From assembly GCA_039105265.1 (NCBI GenBank), contig JAPFFF010000004.1, positions 1,674,001 through 1,738,000 on the forward strand: a DNA stretch of 64,000 nucleotides, read 5' to 3'. The notes under the pieces are model-generated. The model was not told the origin of the DNA, searched no databases, and saw only the letters and a list, made by a program, of their open reading frames with translations. The position numbers were made by a program, and so were the translations under genes. Source of the DNA: Tritrichomonas musculus (taxonomy: Eukaryota; Parabasalia; Tritrichomonadida; Tritrichomonadidae). How positions within the stretch are numbered: position 1 is the first letter of the stretch; the number at the start of each line of letters is the position of its first letter. This document shows positions 31,297-41,082 of the stretch, one piece after another.

Positions 31297-33093
31297 TTAT
31301 TGGAGCTGATGTTGAACAAGATGCGCGTAAGCTCCTGAACGCGCGAGGAGCTCTTCATGTGTTCCTTCTTCTACAACCTTTCCATGTTCCATAACAAGAA
31401 TTCTGTCTGCATGCCTGACAGTAGCCAATCTATGTGCAACAATTATAGCTGTTTTACCAACTCTAAACTTGGACAAGGCATCCTGGACGAGCCTTTCACT
31501 TTCTGTATCAAGTGCAGCTGTTGCTTCATCGAGAAGAAGAATTGGAGCGTCCATCATAATTGCACGAGCAATACAAATTCTCTGCTTTTGACCTCCACTG
31601 AGTGAATTTTGGGTAATCATTGTCTTATAACCGTTCTTTAATTGCCTAATAAATGAATGAGCATTTGCGATTGTTGCTGCATTAACAACTTCTTCACGAT
31701 GCGCTTCAGGCTTACCAAATCTAATATTATCTTTAACATTCATTGAAAAGATAACTGGTCCTTGCGGAACAATTGCAATTTGGGAACGAAGAGAAAGAGG
31801 ATTGATTGTTCGGATATCGATATCATCGATCAAAATTTGACCATCACCGATATCGTAGAATCTCTGTATTAATTGAAGAGTGGTGGATTTTCCACAGCCA
31901 CTTTCACCAACTAAAGCGACTGTCTCACCTGGTTTGACCTTGAATGAAAGATTTTTAACAGCATATTCATCACGTGTTGGATACATGAATGAAACATCAC
32001 GGAATTCAATTGAACCAACAGCTCTTTGTGTGAGTTCTCTTCCTTCATCAAGCTTAATAAGTGGAACTCTGTCTGTGATTTCAAGCAATTTGGCTGCAGC
32101 AACATTCGACTTCTTGAAGTCTGTTAATGCAGAGAAAATACCTGAAAATGCGAAACTCCAGTTATGAATAATTGACATTAGAGTAACGATAGTTCCTGGC
32201 TCAATTTCATGATTGATTGCTTGTCTACCAGTATAATAAAGAACAAATGATGTCATTCCCCAGTGAGTAAGGGTACTCATGAATTCTTTGACACCATGAA
32301 TAATTGATGTTTTAGAAACAACTTCGTGTACATCAAATAATTTTTCTTTGTATGACTGATATTCACGTAACTCTGCGTCGAATGAACGAACTGTTCTGAA
32401 TGATGTTAAAATTTCTTCTGCTTTAGCTGAAACTTTCGTGCTTCTATCGTTATAACTAAGCCATAATTTATCAATATATTTATTTCCGAGGAATTGTGAA
32501 AGAGCATATAATGGTAAGCAGAAAAGTGTAATTATTGTCACTTGCCAAGATTCAGCAAGACAAATAACAAGTCCTGAAAACCATTGAAATATGACTCTAA
32601 CAAATTGAAGAACACGGGAAATATAAGCATCACAAGCATTTGAAACATCATCACTAAGACGAGAAAGAATGACACCAGTATGATGCTCGTCAAAATATGT
32701 AACATCTTGATTTAAAATCGAGCTAAAAATAGTAACTCGAAGATCACGAAGAAATTGAGGCATAAATCTTGATTCACAATATGCGGTAATCATATTGAAT
32801 ACAAATAATATAGAAATTGTTCCAAGCATGATGGCTGAAATGTTATTAACTGCGTCGAGAAATTCATCTGCTGTTTCAAAATCAGAATCGACCAAAATTG
32901 TTGCAAGTTTACCTTGAACAACTGATGTAATATAAGACGATGAAGACTGAAAGATATTGAGACATAAAGCAACAATATACATTACTTTATGATTCATAAA
33001 CTTAAAGATACGAACCCATTCACGACCTGTCATTTCAAAATCAACTTCATCGACGGAGCCATGAGATCTTCCAAATAATCCGCGTGGAGGCAT
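31297..33093 (-). CDS. ABC half-transporter, ABCB (MDR/TAP) type
   Basis: 598 aa: one six-helix membrane domain (about 30-320) and one nucleotide-binding domain (about 360-598). Walker A GESGCGKSTT, Q-loop VPQGPVIF, signature LSGGQKQR, Walker B ILLLDEATAALD and H-loop VAHRLAT are all intact, so it should hydrolyse ATP. As a half-size protein it must dimerise. ABCB half-transporters export peptides, lipids or drugs from lysosome-like, hydrogenosomal or plasma membranes; no targeting signal decides which. The N-terminus MPPRGLFGRSHGSVDEVDFE is short and cytosolic. Codon use is typical of a well-expressed gene, slightly less AT-biased than its neighbours. Confidence 0.92.
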   Translation of the reverse strand: MPPRGLFGRSHGSVDEVDFEMTGREWVRIFKFMNHKVMYIVALCLNIFQSSSSYITSVVQGKLATILVDSDFETADEFLDAVNNISAIMLGTISILFVFNMITAYCESRFMPQFLRDLRVTIFSSILNQDVTYFDEHHTGVILSRLSDDVSNACDAYISRVLQFVRVIFQWFSGLVICLAESWQVTIITLFCLPLYALSQFLGNKYIDKLWLSYNDRSTKVSAKAEEILTSFRTVRSFDAELREYQSYKEKLFDVHEVVSKTSIIHGVKEFMSTLTHWGMTSFVLYYTGRQAINHEIEPGTIVTLMSIIHNWSFAFSGIFSALTDFKKSNVAAAKLLEITDRVPLIKLDEGRELTQRAVGSIEFRDVSFMYPTRDEYAVKNLSFKVKPGETVALVGESGCGKSTTLQLIQRFYDIGDGQILIDDIDIRTINPLSLRSQIAIVPQGPVIFSMNVKDNIRFGKPEAHREEVVNAATIANAHSFIRQLKNGYKTMITQNSLSGGQKQRICIARAIMMDAPILLLDEATAALDTESERLVQDALSKFRVGKTAIIVAHRLATVRHADRILVMEHGKVVEEGTHEELLARSGAYAHLVQHQLQ

Positions 33094-33887
33094 TTACAAT
33101 TTTTCGATATAATAAATTCTCAACCGTAATCATTTCATAGTTGATTTACCATTAACGATTACATATTCTATAAAAATCAAAAAAATCCATTGAATAGTGT
33201 GCGATTTTTAAATTTGAATACTTTTTTTTTCAAAAAATCATTATCAATTTTCAATAAACGTCAACTTTTTCTAAACTCATATCGAATATCTTTGAAAATT
33301 ATTGATATTTGTGAGTAGTGAATTCATCTTTTCGATATTTGAGAACATTAAGAAAAAATTAAAGATTAATTTAGAGCTCAAATTATATTTGAAAGAAAAC
33401 ATATTATTAATATGATCATTTTATGATTTCCGAAGAGACACACAAATGTTGACTTTTTCAAAAGATTTATCGAAAATTGAGAAGAGACACAATTGGGAAA
33501 GATATTTTTATCTTTGCAATTAGCTTATTAATAATTATATATCAAACATTATTTAAATATATGATATAAATTAACAATGAAAAATAAAAATTAAAAATGT
33601 TTTGATATATTTTAATTATATTTCAATTCCTATAAACTAGAATGATGTAAAAAATTGTTGTACGTATATCAATGAAATTATATTTATCAATAATTATATC
33701 AAACGATTTTTACAGTTCATAAAAGAATATCGATGAAATATTTCTTCAAAAAGATTAAAATGAAATCAACGAAAAAAAAAAAAGAATTATTCAGTAATTA
33801 ATAACAACATGAGATTTTATTAATAAAATGGTCATCTTACTTTATAATTAAAAAATAATAATAATATAATATATTTTCCTTCTAAAA
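33094..33887. other. 794-bp intergenic region
   Basis: AT-rich DNA between two minus-strand genes, with no coding frame and no clear repeat. It holds the promoter side of the ABC transporter gene (right of 33093) and the 3' end of the ATG2-like gene (left of 33888). Confidence 0.6.
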
Positions 33888-36800
33888 TTATTTCTTTTGT
33901 TTCTTATATTTATGAGTTTTTGTATAATTTGGATTAATTTTATCACGAAGACTTTTCATCATTTCTGTTAACTTTTTCAATGTTAATACTCCAGGAGCGA
34001 GGATCATTGTAGGTATCCTTCTCACCGCCTTTTTAGTATTCTCAGGCCTTTCGATGACCAAAGTTGCCAATCCTGTCTCTATTGCCTCCTTAGCGTCATC
34101 TTTTCTTCCCAAGAATTTCATTGTAACGTACAAAAACCGTTCAGCAATAGAAGTAGCGTTCGCCCCCATGTTTATCGTCTCCAGCGCGATGATCTGAAGC
34201 AGCGCCGAGAAAGATTTCCCGAGGCCGACTCCGACTCCGAACTCTTGGACGTCGAAAGTGAAGAGGTCGTGAACTGCCGATGCAATTCTTCTCAAATTTT
34301 TAATAACGGGCAAACCGCCAATAACCGCCGCTGCACCAGGCCTGCTCATCTCGGTGACGTAGAACTCTGCGATGTTGCCAATGAGCTCGTCGAAGCCTCT
34401 CACGGCGAAAAATTGACACTTCGGAACAGTCAGGCGAATGTCGTCCATGTGGATGTCGAGCCAGAGGCGGAAATGGGCCGCTATTTGGATGTCCGATGGA
34501 CAGATCTCAAAAAGCTGGAAGGCGGGAGGCTCGTCAACAATCAGGTCGGATGGAAAAGTTGGCATTCGAATCTGACTCAAACTTATGAAAAAGTTGATCT
34601 GCTCTTGATTAATGAACATCACCAAGTTAGGAAGACTCAGCTTGAAGTTCATCTCCATGCGGTTGCTTGATGTGTTCAAAATGTCAATCCTCCCTTTAAT
34701 CATTCTGTCAGATGACTTCACCTCACCAACCGTATTTGACATCACTTCACTTGTGTCATTCAAAAAGTCATCAATATCGTTTGAAGTTGGCTCAATTTTG
34801 TTTTTTTTCTTGCTTTTGTCTTCGTCGTCGTCTTCAATCGTGAGCATGATTCGACAGTCGGACTTCTGAAGACAATCAACGACACTGAACTTGGTGATGC
34901 CGTAGTCAATGCGAATGGAGACAGATGGATCATTATTGAACATTTGAACGTCCGCATTTCCTTCCACTTCGATGTTGATAGAATTCAGCTCATCTCGAGT
35001 TGTAATAATATCAAAGTCAGAACAAATTTCACCTTCATTTTCACCTATAACCGGCATCCTCTCAATTCTTCTCAAATCATAAATCTGGTCAAAATCTTTC
35101 CCGTCGAATAGCTTCAATACAACACTTAAGTGACCAACCGAAATAACCGTTTTCTCACTCACAACAGGCTCGTCACTCGAAACCGTCACTTCATCTCCAA
35201 AATCACCAATGAACTGAAAGTCATTGTCACTTTTCTCTTCTTCGCTCTCTTGCTCTCTCCCAGTTCGAACGCTCGCAACGAGCTTCTGCAGATCGCTGAA
35301 CTGCTGCGGAATGAACTCCAATTCGCTCGGCATGAAGCCTCGCTGGCTGATTTTCTCTGGGTCGAACTCGAAGTTGTCGAGCCTCAGCGACTGGTTCAGC
35401 GTCATTGTCATGTCGAGAAGCTTCTGTGGAAGGTCGAACTGCTTCGTCTTCGTCTGGTTCTCTGGCGAGTTGTCGAGCTTGTACTGGACGTGCATGAGGA
35501 ACGAGATGAAGAGCTTGAGTGAGTCAAAACAAAAAGTCACTTCACATGGCAAGTTGTCAATTTGAATGTGAATGGATCCGTTGCTCTCAAAAAGTGAGAT
35601 TTTTGTCGGTTTTAGCTCACAAATCTGCGCAAAGTTGTACTCGGCGCACGGAAAGCGCGGCTTGCTGAATATGACAAGAGGGAGGTCGTCGCGGTGGTTA
35701 GTCAGGTAGGCATTCAAACAAACGGTCGCCGTGGCAGATAATTGAAGGGGACTCGTGTCAAGGGTGCCGCTGGCATTGATGCTTGGAAGTGACACGACGA
35801 GTCTCGATGGCATCGCAAGGGTGACATAATCTAAATGAAGACGATCAAAAGACACACAAAAAGAGATGTTCATATTGGGGGTTATGGTTTCCACTTTTTC
35901 AGTAGAATCCAATTTAGCTTGATTTTTATTTTCAGAACTTATTTGGTCACTACTTTCAATTTTTTGTTGTTCTTCATTTACTGAATTTATTTGGTCGTTA
36001 CTTTCAATATTTATTTGGCCTTCATTCTCATCTTCTGATTTAATTATATTTTCAGAGCTTGTTTGGTCACTGTTTTCTATATTTATTTGGCCTTCATTCT
36101 CACCTTCTGATTTTTCTTTATTTTCAGAGCTTATTTGGCCACTGCTTTCATTCTTTGCAATTTTTTCGTTTTCGATGTCTTCCTCTTCCTCTTCTATTTC
36201 GACATCATCACTGTACTCAATGTAGTCGATGATTTCTTTTATGTTATCAATGAAGTCGAACCTCGATGGAATTCTTATCAAAAAGTCGCTCAGATTAAAA
36301 TCAACCGAAATTTCTCTGTCCTTTCCAAGTTGCTGCCGGTACGAGAAAACAGCCGATAGGCAATTTTTTGAGTAATTTTTGTCATAGTAGAAATTGAGAA
36401 GAGACAAGTTCTTCTCCACAAAAAAGCTCATCGAGTGAAACAAAATGAACGAATTAACAAAAGTGTTGGCAGCCGTTTGCGAGTAATACACTGAAATTGA
36501 CGGTTTTGAAATTTCAAATTTCAAACTCTCAAATTCAGTCGCAAAATTCATCAAATTCAAATTGACAACATATGAACTTTTTTTAATTGAAAAAGTGGTT
36601 GATGGGTTTGAACTTTTCAATTGTGTAAACCATTCAATTATATCAAATACGGATGATATCAGTGGCTTCGAGATTCTAAAGAGCAGCGATGGAATGAGAA
36701 CGTTTATTTGATTAGAATTAAAATTGTTGTTTTTGAATTGAGAAAATTCAGAAAGTCTGTTTGGAAAATTTTTAAACATTGTCAACTCAGAAATCGGGCT

Positions 36801-37808
36801 TGCAAAGACGTATTCAAACGATGGCTCACTTTTCAACTTCGATTGAATTTCAAGTGATTTTATATTTCCATTCAAAATTGTGAAGGATTCAAAATTCAAT
36901 AAAATTGAATTAATATTGTATTGAATTTTGGTCATATTCAATTCAATTGAAAGTTCGTCTGAAAAATTGACTTTTAGCTTCTTTAAAGTTAGTTTGGCTG
37001 TTAATGAATTTTGTTCGCTGTTAATATTGGCATTTTGGTTGTTTTGAGTCTTTTCAAGCGGATAACTTTGCGTGATTATTTGAACTAGTGAAAAAATAGT
37101 ACTAATTATTGATTCTGAAATTAAAATTGTGATTGAATCAATACTCGCTTCGATACTATTTTGTTTGTATGTAAATTGGAGATTTTCTATATCTGCAATT
37201 GTTCGTTGTAATCGTTTTTCACCAATTAAAATCGATGCTTTTGGCATTTTTATTTCAGCATTAGTTTCGTAAAAAATACTGAGACTTTCAATGTTTAACG
37301 TGATTTTTTCTAAATCATCTGATCCGCTAAGAATAATCGTAAAATGGTCAAGAGTAAAATTAACTTTCTTAACACATTCAAGAAGCCAGTCTTTAAATGA
37401 TTTATCTTTTTCGATTGGTAATTGTTCTTGAAAAACATGTATTGATTCTGTTAAATTTTCATCAATAGGAGGAAGCGTTTCAGGCTTGTTTACATCAGCT
37501 TCAATAACAACTCTTGTGAGATTTATTACAAAATTAGACAAATTATATGAGGCATCAAATTGGATATTTGCAAAATAAATTGATTTAAATTTTGCAAAAG
37601 GAACATAAGAATTTACTAGTTCAACATTCAAAAAAGATTTTCTTAAAGTTAAATGAAGCGTCCAATCAGTAAACAATTCTAATGATAAAGAATCTTCTTG
37701 TATAGGTTCTTCTAAAAATCTTTTAATAATACTACTTAAAAGTGTTTCTGCTGCTGAATTGGTTGTTGTCGAAATTGCATTTACAAACCATTTGAAAATC
37801 GAAGTCAT
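33888..37808 (-). CDS. ATG2: ATG2-like lipid-transfer protein (chorein-type N-terminus, ATG2 C-terminal region)
   Basis: 1,306 aa from ATG 37808; the frame has another ATG at 37934, but its extra 42 residues are low-complexity and unlike the family. The preferred start gives MTSIFKWFVNAIS then IIKRFLEEP and LSLELFTDWTLHLTLRKSFL, the layout of a chorein N-domain (amphipathic helix, then LxLxLxxG-type strands). The C-terminal part reads GGLPVIKNLRRIASAVHDLF then GVGLGKSFSALLQIIALETI, close to the ATG2 C-terminal signature. ATG2 bridges ER and phagophore and moves phospholipids in autophagy. An acidic low-complexity insert (about 36200-35880: EEEEEDIENEKIAK, then repeated QINIEN/QISSEN units) interrupts the rod. 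It is shorter than animal ATG2 (about 1,900 aa). Its 3' half (about 35800-34200) is distinctly GC-richer. Confidence 0.7.
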   Translation of the reverse strand: MTSIFKWFVNAISTTTNSAAETLLSSIIKRFLEEPIQEDSLSLELFTDWTLHLTLRKSFLNVELVNSYVPFAKFKSIYFANIQFDASYNLSNFVINLTRVVIEADVNKPETLPPIDENLTESIHVFQEQLPIEKDKSFKDWLLECVKKVNFTLDHFTIILSGSDDLEKITLNIESLSIFYETNAEIKMPKASILIGEKRLQRTIADIENLQFTYKQNSIEASIDSITILISESIISTIFSLVQIITQSYPLEKTQNNQNANINSEQNSLTAKLTLKKLKVNFSDELSIELNMTKIQYNINSILLNFESFTILNGNIKSLEIQSKLKSEPSFEYVFASPISELTMFKNFPNRLSEFSQFKNNNFNSNQINVLIPSLLFRISKPLISSVFDIIEWFTQLKSSNPSTTFSIKKSSYVVNLNLMNFATEFESLKFEISKPSISVYYSQTAANTFVNSFILFHSMSFFVEKNLSLLNFYYDKNYSKNCLSAVFSYRQQLGKDREISVDFNLSDFLIRIPSRFDFIDNIKEIIDYIEYSDDVEIEEEEEDIENEKIAKNESSGQISSENKEKSEGENEGQINIENSDQTSSENIIKSEDENEGQINIESNDQINSVNEEQQKIESSDQISSENKNQAKLDSTEKVETITPNMNISFCVSFDRLHLDYVTLAMPSRLVVSLPSINASGTLDTSPLQLSATATVCLNAYLTNHRDDLPLVIFSKPRFPCAEYNFAQICELKPTKISLFESNGSIHIQIDNLPCEVTFCFDSLKLFISFLMHVQYKLDNSPENQTKTKQFDLPQKLLDMTMTLNQSLRLDNFEFDPEKISQRGFMPSELEFIPQQFSDLQKLVASVRTGREQESEEEKSDNDFQFIGDFGDEVTVSSDEPVVSEKTVISVGHLSVVLKLFDGKDFDQIYDLRRIERMPVIGENEGEICSDFDIITTRDELNSINIEVEGNADVQMFNNDPSVSIRIDYGITKFSVVDCLQKSDCRIMLTIEDDDEDKSKKKNKIEPTSNDIDDFLNDTSEVMSNTVGEVKSSDRMIKGRIDILNTSSNRMEMNFKLSLPNLVMFINQEQINFFISLSQIRMPTFPSDLIVDEPPAFQLFEICPSDIQIAAHFRLWLDIHMDDIRLTVPKCQFFAVRGFDELIGNIAEFYVTEMSRPGAAAVIGGLPVIKNLRRIASAVHDLFTFDVQEFGVGVGLGKSFSALLQIIALETINMGANATSIAERFLYVTMKFLGRKDDAKEAIETGLATLVIERPENTKKAVRRIPTMILAPGVLTLKKLTEMMKSLRDKINPNYTKTHKYKKQKK

Positions 37809-37934
37809 TAAAAAATCTAACTTGGTGAAAACAGATTGAATAAAAGGTAAATCAATTGGCGAATTTTGACGGTTCAAAGATTTTAAATTGAATAATAAAC
37901 AAAATTTGAATTTGAAAGGATTCAAAAATACCAT

Positions 37935-38326
37935 TCTATTTATTCTCAAGATATTGCTGAAATAAAAGACAAGTGATTAGTAAATTTCCGATAATTTTAA
38001 ATAAAAATAATAAATGTTATTATATATATAAAAAATTTGAAATATCTAATTGTTTTATATAAAAAAATGAAAAATTAATTCTTTCTTCTACCACTCTCAA
38101 AAAATACTATATTTTAATACAATTATCTTAATGAAATTCTTTTAAATTAATACCTAAATATTAAATATCAAGAATTCATTTTATTTTGCATAGTTATTTA
38201 TATGTTTGATTTAAAAGAAAAATTTAAAATCGAAATAAAAGATATGAAAGAAAAATATACTATTAATGGAAATACTTGATAAATCTTAATAAACTCATTT
38301 ACATATTTAAAAAATTTAAAATATAA
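37935..38326. other. Intergenic stretch
   Basis: About 390 bp of AT-rich DNA between the ATG2-like gene's 5' side and the 3' end of the ankyrin gene. No coding frame or repeat seen. Confidence 0.6.
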
Positions 38327-38947
38327 TCAATTTTCTTTCTGATATTTTTCAAACATCTCCATAAACCAATTCCTTTTATATTGCTCAGCAATATCAAATA
38401 CCGTTTTCCCTTGCATATCTGGAGCTTCTGATTTGATTTTTTCGCTTAGGAGATATTGACAAACATCTTTTTGGTTTGATGTTAAAGCAAAGTGAAGAGC
38501 GGTCCAACCATTTGAAGATATAGCATTAATATCAGCCCCATAAGAAATAAGATCTCTAATAAAGTTTAAATGGCCGCGTAGAGCAGCAATATGTAACGCT
38601 GTTTTCCCATCTTCAGTTTGCGATTCTACTAATGAATAAGACGATGGATTATTTGATAAATCACCAAGCAATATTCCAAGGCATTCTTCTCTTCCTGTAT
38701 AAGCAGCCCAATGAAGTGCTGTATATCCAGAAAAATTTTTTTGTGATTTTTCTGCTTTTTGATCAATCAAATATTGACAACAATTAATAGCTCCATGAGC
38801 AGCTGCACACATTAAAAGGGTGTGAACATGATTTGTTGGATCAAACGTTGATGCGTTAGGTGAAACAGTTTCAGGTACGAGTTTTTTCAAAGCATCAATA
38901 TTATCGATCTGGCATGCTTGCCATGCTTCCTTTACATTTTCACGCAT
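38327..38947 (-). CDS. Ankyrin-repeat protein, 206 aa
   Basis: About five ankyrin repeats fill the protein. Clear units are SGYTALHWAAYTGREECLGI, GKTALHIAALRGHLNFIRDL (followed by ISYGADINAIS), and NGWTALHFALTSNQKDVCQY. The repeat gives a protein-binding surface. There is no catalytic domain, signal peptide or membrane segment. Ankyrin-only proteins of this size are abundant in trichomonads and their partners are unknown. Confidence 0.9.
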   Translation of the reverse strand: MRENVKEAWQACQIDNIDALKKLVPETVSPNASTFDPTNHVHTLLMCAAAHGAINCCQYLIDQKAEKSQKNFSGYTALHWAAYTGREECLGILLGDLSNNPSSYSLVESQTEDGKTALHIAALRGHLNFIRDLISYGADINAISSNGWTALHFALTSNQKDVCQYLLSEKIKSEAPDMQGKTVFDIAEQYKRNWFMEMFEKYQKEN

Positions 38948-39292
38948 ATTTTATAAATAAACTTGATTTTTAACTCAAGTAAATCATTTTCAATTCATTT
39001 TTAACGTATTTTTTTATTTACTTTTGCAAAATGGATTTTAGTTTTTATTTTGATATATTTTATGAAAGAGAAATCATGCTTGAAAGAAATATTTTTTGAA
39101 AGAAAAGTATTATAGAAATTTAATTTTCCAATAAAAATGTATCATTTTTCAAATCAAAAAAACGTGTTTTTTTAATGATACATTAATTTTAAATGCAAAT
39201 AATGATATACCTGAATATAGCTTCAATAAAGCAACACTTGGTTAAAAGATATGCACGTTTTGAAATAGTAAAATTTCTAATCAATTCAAAAA

Positions 39293-40696
39293 ATGGATGG
39301 AGAATATCAATTTTTCAAAAGACAAGATCCAAATTCTCAACAGAGCACAACAAAAAAAGATCTATTACCTGACCAATGGTCATCTTTTCTAATTAGAAAG
39401 ATTAAATCTTTTCAAAAAACAAAAGATTTACAATTATTTTCTCTATTTAAATATTGGTTTATTGCATTGGAAAATGACCCATCAGTTAGTTTTGATTTTG
39501 TTTATTCTACACCGCTTATTTCCATTTTAGAATTTCATTTATTACATTATCAAGATTTTCAGAAAATGGATCCATTATTAAATATTTTGCAGATTATATC
39601 TGTTTTAACATCATTTAATACACCAAAAACACCTTTCTTTTCTACACCTGAATTACTTCAAATTTATTTGAAACTTTTATCAAATGAAAATCAAGATGTT
39701 GTTAAATTTATTTTAATAATTCTTTCTCAGTTACTTTTTAAGGAGCCAGAATTACTATCATTCTATCATTCAGTTAATTTGTCTTCAATGCTATTAACAG
39801 ATTTTTTAAATTCTGATAATGAATCAATTTCTGGTGTTTCAGTATTCTTTCTATTTGAAATTGCATTATTTGACCAAGAAAAAGCAAATCATATTTTTCA
39901 AACACTATTTAATTTGGCGATTAATGATTCAAAAAAGATGCATATCAAAGTAGTTTCAACTATTTTTAATAGCTTACTCTTTTTCTCATCAAACTCACCT
40001 CAATACCTAAGTGCTATTATTAGCAATAATTTTTGTGGCCTATGCAACCAAATGCTTGCGCTTATACCAGAAATGCTAGCCCATATAACAACTTCTGAAA
40101 TTAATGACAAAACCATTTTGATTAATAAAATCAATGATATTGCGATCTCAATTTTTTCAATCTTACTGTTAATTATTTCAAATAAAGATGGATTAGAAAA
40201 TTTCATTTCGCTAAACATAATTGGAATAGTATCTGAGTTTAATTACATAAATCCAACTCAAAACCGTGAACTTTTATTATTGGTTATGAACTTATTTACC
40301 AAACTTATTACATTATGTGATATTAATATAAATCAACAAATAATTTCCAATGACATTATTAAAAAATGTTGTATTTGCGCTAGTAAATCAGAACATTTAC
40401 CTTCTATGGGGGCGATAGAATTTATTTCAGCCATTTTATTAAGCAAAAATAAAGACCTGTGCCTAAATTTAGAAAAAAATGATGGAATTCAAATCATCTT
40501 TGATAAATTTGAATCATTTGATGAAAAAATGGCTTTGATTGCTATTCAATCTTTTCTTTCATTTTTATCTGTTTGCCCTGATTCTAAACAAACATTTTTG
40601 ACATTAGATCTTGATAAATTTGCTGATGAAATTGATAAATTTCATGATGATGATATAACAGACCAAGGCTACCTTTTGATTTCATCAATCCAATAA
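39293..40696 (+). CDS. Helical-repeat (armadillo/HEAT-like) protein, 467 aa
   Basis: The whole chain is alternating amphipathic helices, with recurring pieces such as SLFKYWFIALENDPSVSFDF, PLLNILQIISVLTSF, VVKFILIILSQLLFKEPELL and RELLLLVMNLFTKLITL, spaced about 40 residues apart. This is the look of an ARM/HEAT solenoid. No membrane protein is implied, because the hydrophobic stretches carry charged residues. Trichomonads have many such diverged importin-like proteins; the partner and place in the cell cannot be read. The stop is followed by AATAAA (40695-40700). Confidence 0.6.
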   Translation: MDGEYQFFKRQDPNSQQSTTKKDLLPDQWSSFLIRKIKSFQKTKDLQLFSLFKYWFIALENDPSVSFDFVYSTPLISILEFHLLHYQDFQKMDPLLNILQIISVLTSFNTPKTPFFSTPELLQIYLKLLSNENQDVVKFILIILSQLLFKEPELLSFYHSVNLSSMLLTDFLNSDNESISGVSVFFLFEIALFDQEKANHIFQTLFNLAINDSKKMHIKVVSTIFNSLLFFSSNSPQYLSAIISNNFCGLCNQMLALIPEMLAHITTSEINDKTILINKINDIAISIFSILLLIISNKDGLENFISLNIIGIVSEFNYINPTQNRELLLLVMNLFTKLITLCDININQQIISNDIIKKCCICASKSEHLPSMGAIEFISAILLSKNKDLCLNLEKNDGIQIIFDKFESFDEKMALIAIQSFLSFLSVCPDSKQTFLTLDLDKFADEIDKFHDDDITDQGYLLISSIQ

Positions 40697-41082
40697 ATAT
40701 TTATTTGAAAATGTGCATTAGTGTCAAATAAAAACAGAATATGCAAGTTATTGATGTAATTCACATTTTGTGTTATATTTTTATCTATATATGCCAGATT
40801 TTGTTAAGTTCCATATTATTATATGTTTTATTGATGTAATAAATAAATGATTGTTATTTTAAATATGATTAAACATGAAATGATTGAATCGATCGAAACG
40901 CTTATAACTGGATTTGGAAAGGTTAGTGGAAAAAAAATTACAAATGAATATTGAATATTTTGTTTTAAAACATTGATCAATAAAATTTATATAAAAATAG
41001 CAATGAACTAAAACATCGATCTAATAAAATTATATTTAAATAAAAAAAAAAAAAATGATTATTTCCAAAATATTGACAAAAT
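40697..41082. other. Convergent intergenic stretch
   Basis: About 390 bp between two genes that end towards each other. AT-rich, with an A-run at 41040-41055 that would give the T-rich 3' end of the minus-strand gene. No gene seen. Confidence 0.6.

Noticed and set aside
34245-35565. Several plus-strand ORFs of 85-141 aa
   Set aside because: Shadows of the GC-rich part of the ATG2-like gene; no protein-like character and the minus frame is continuous.
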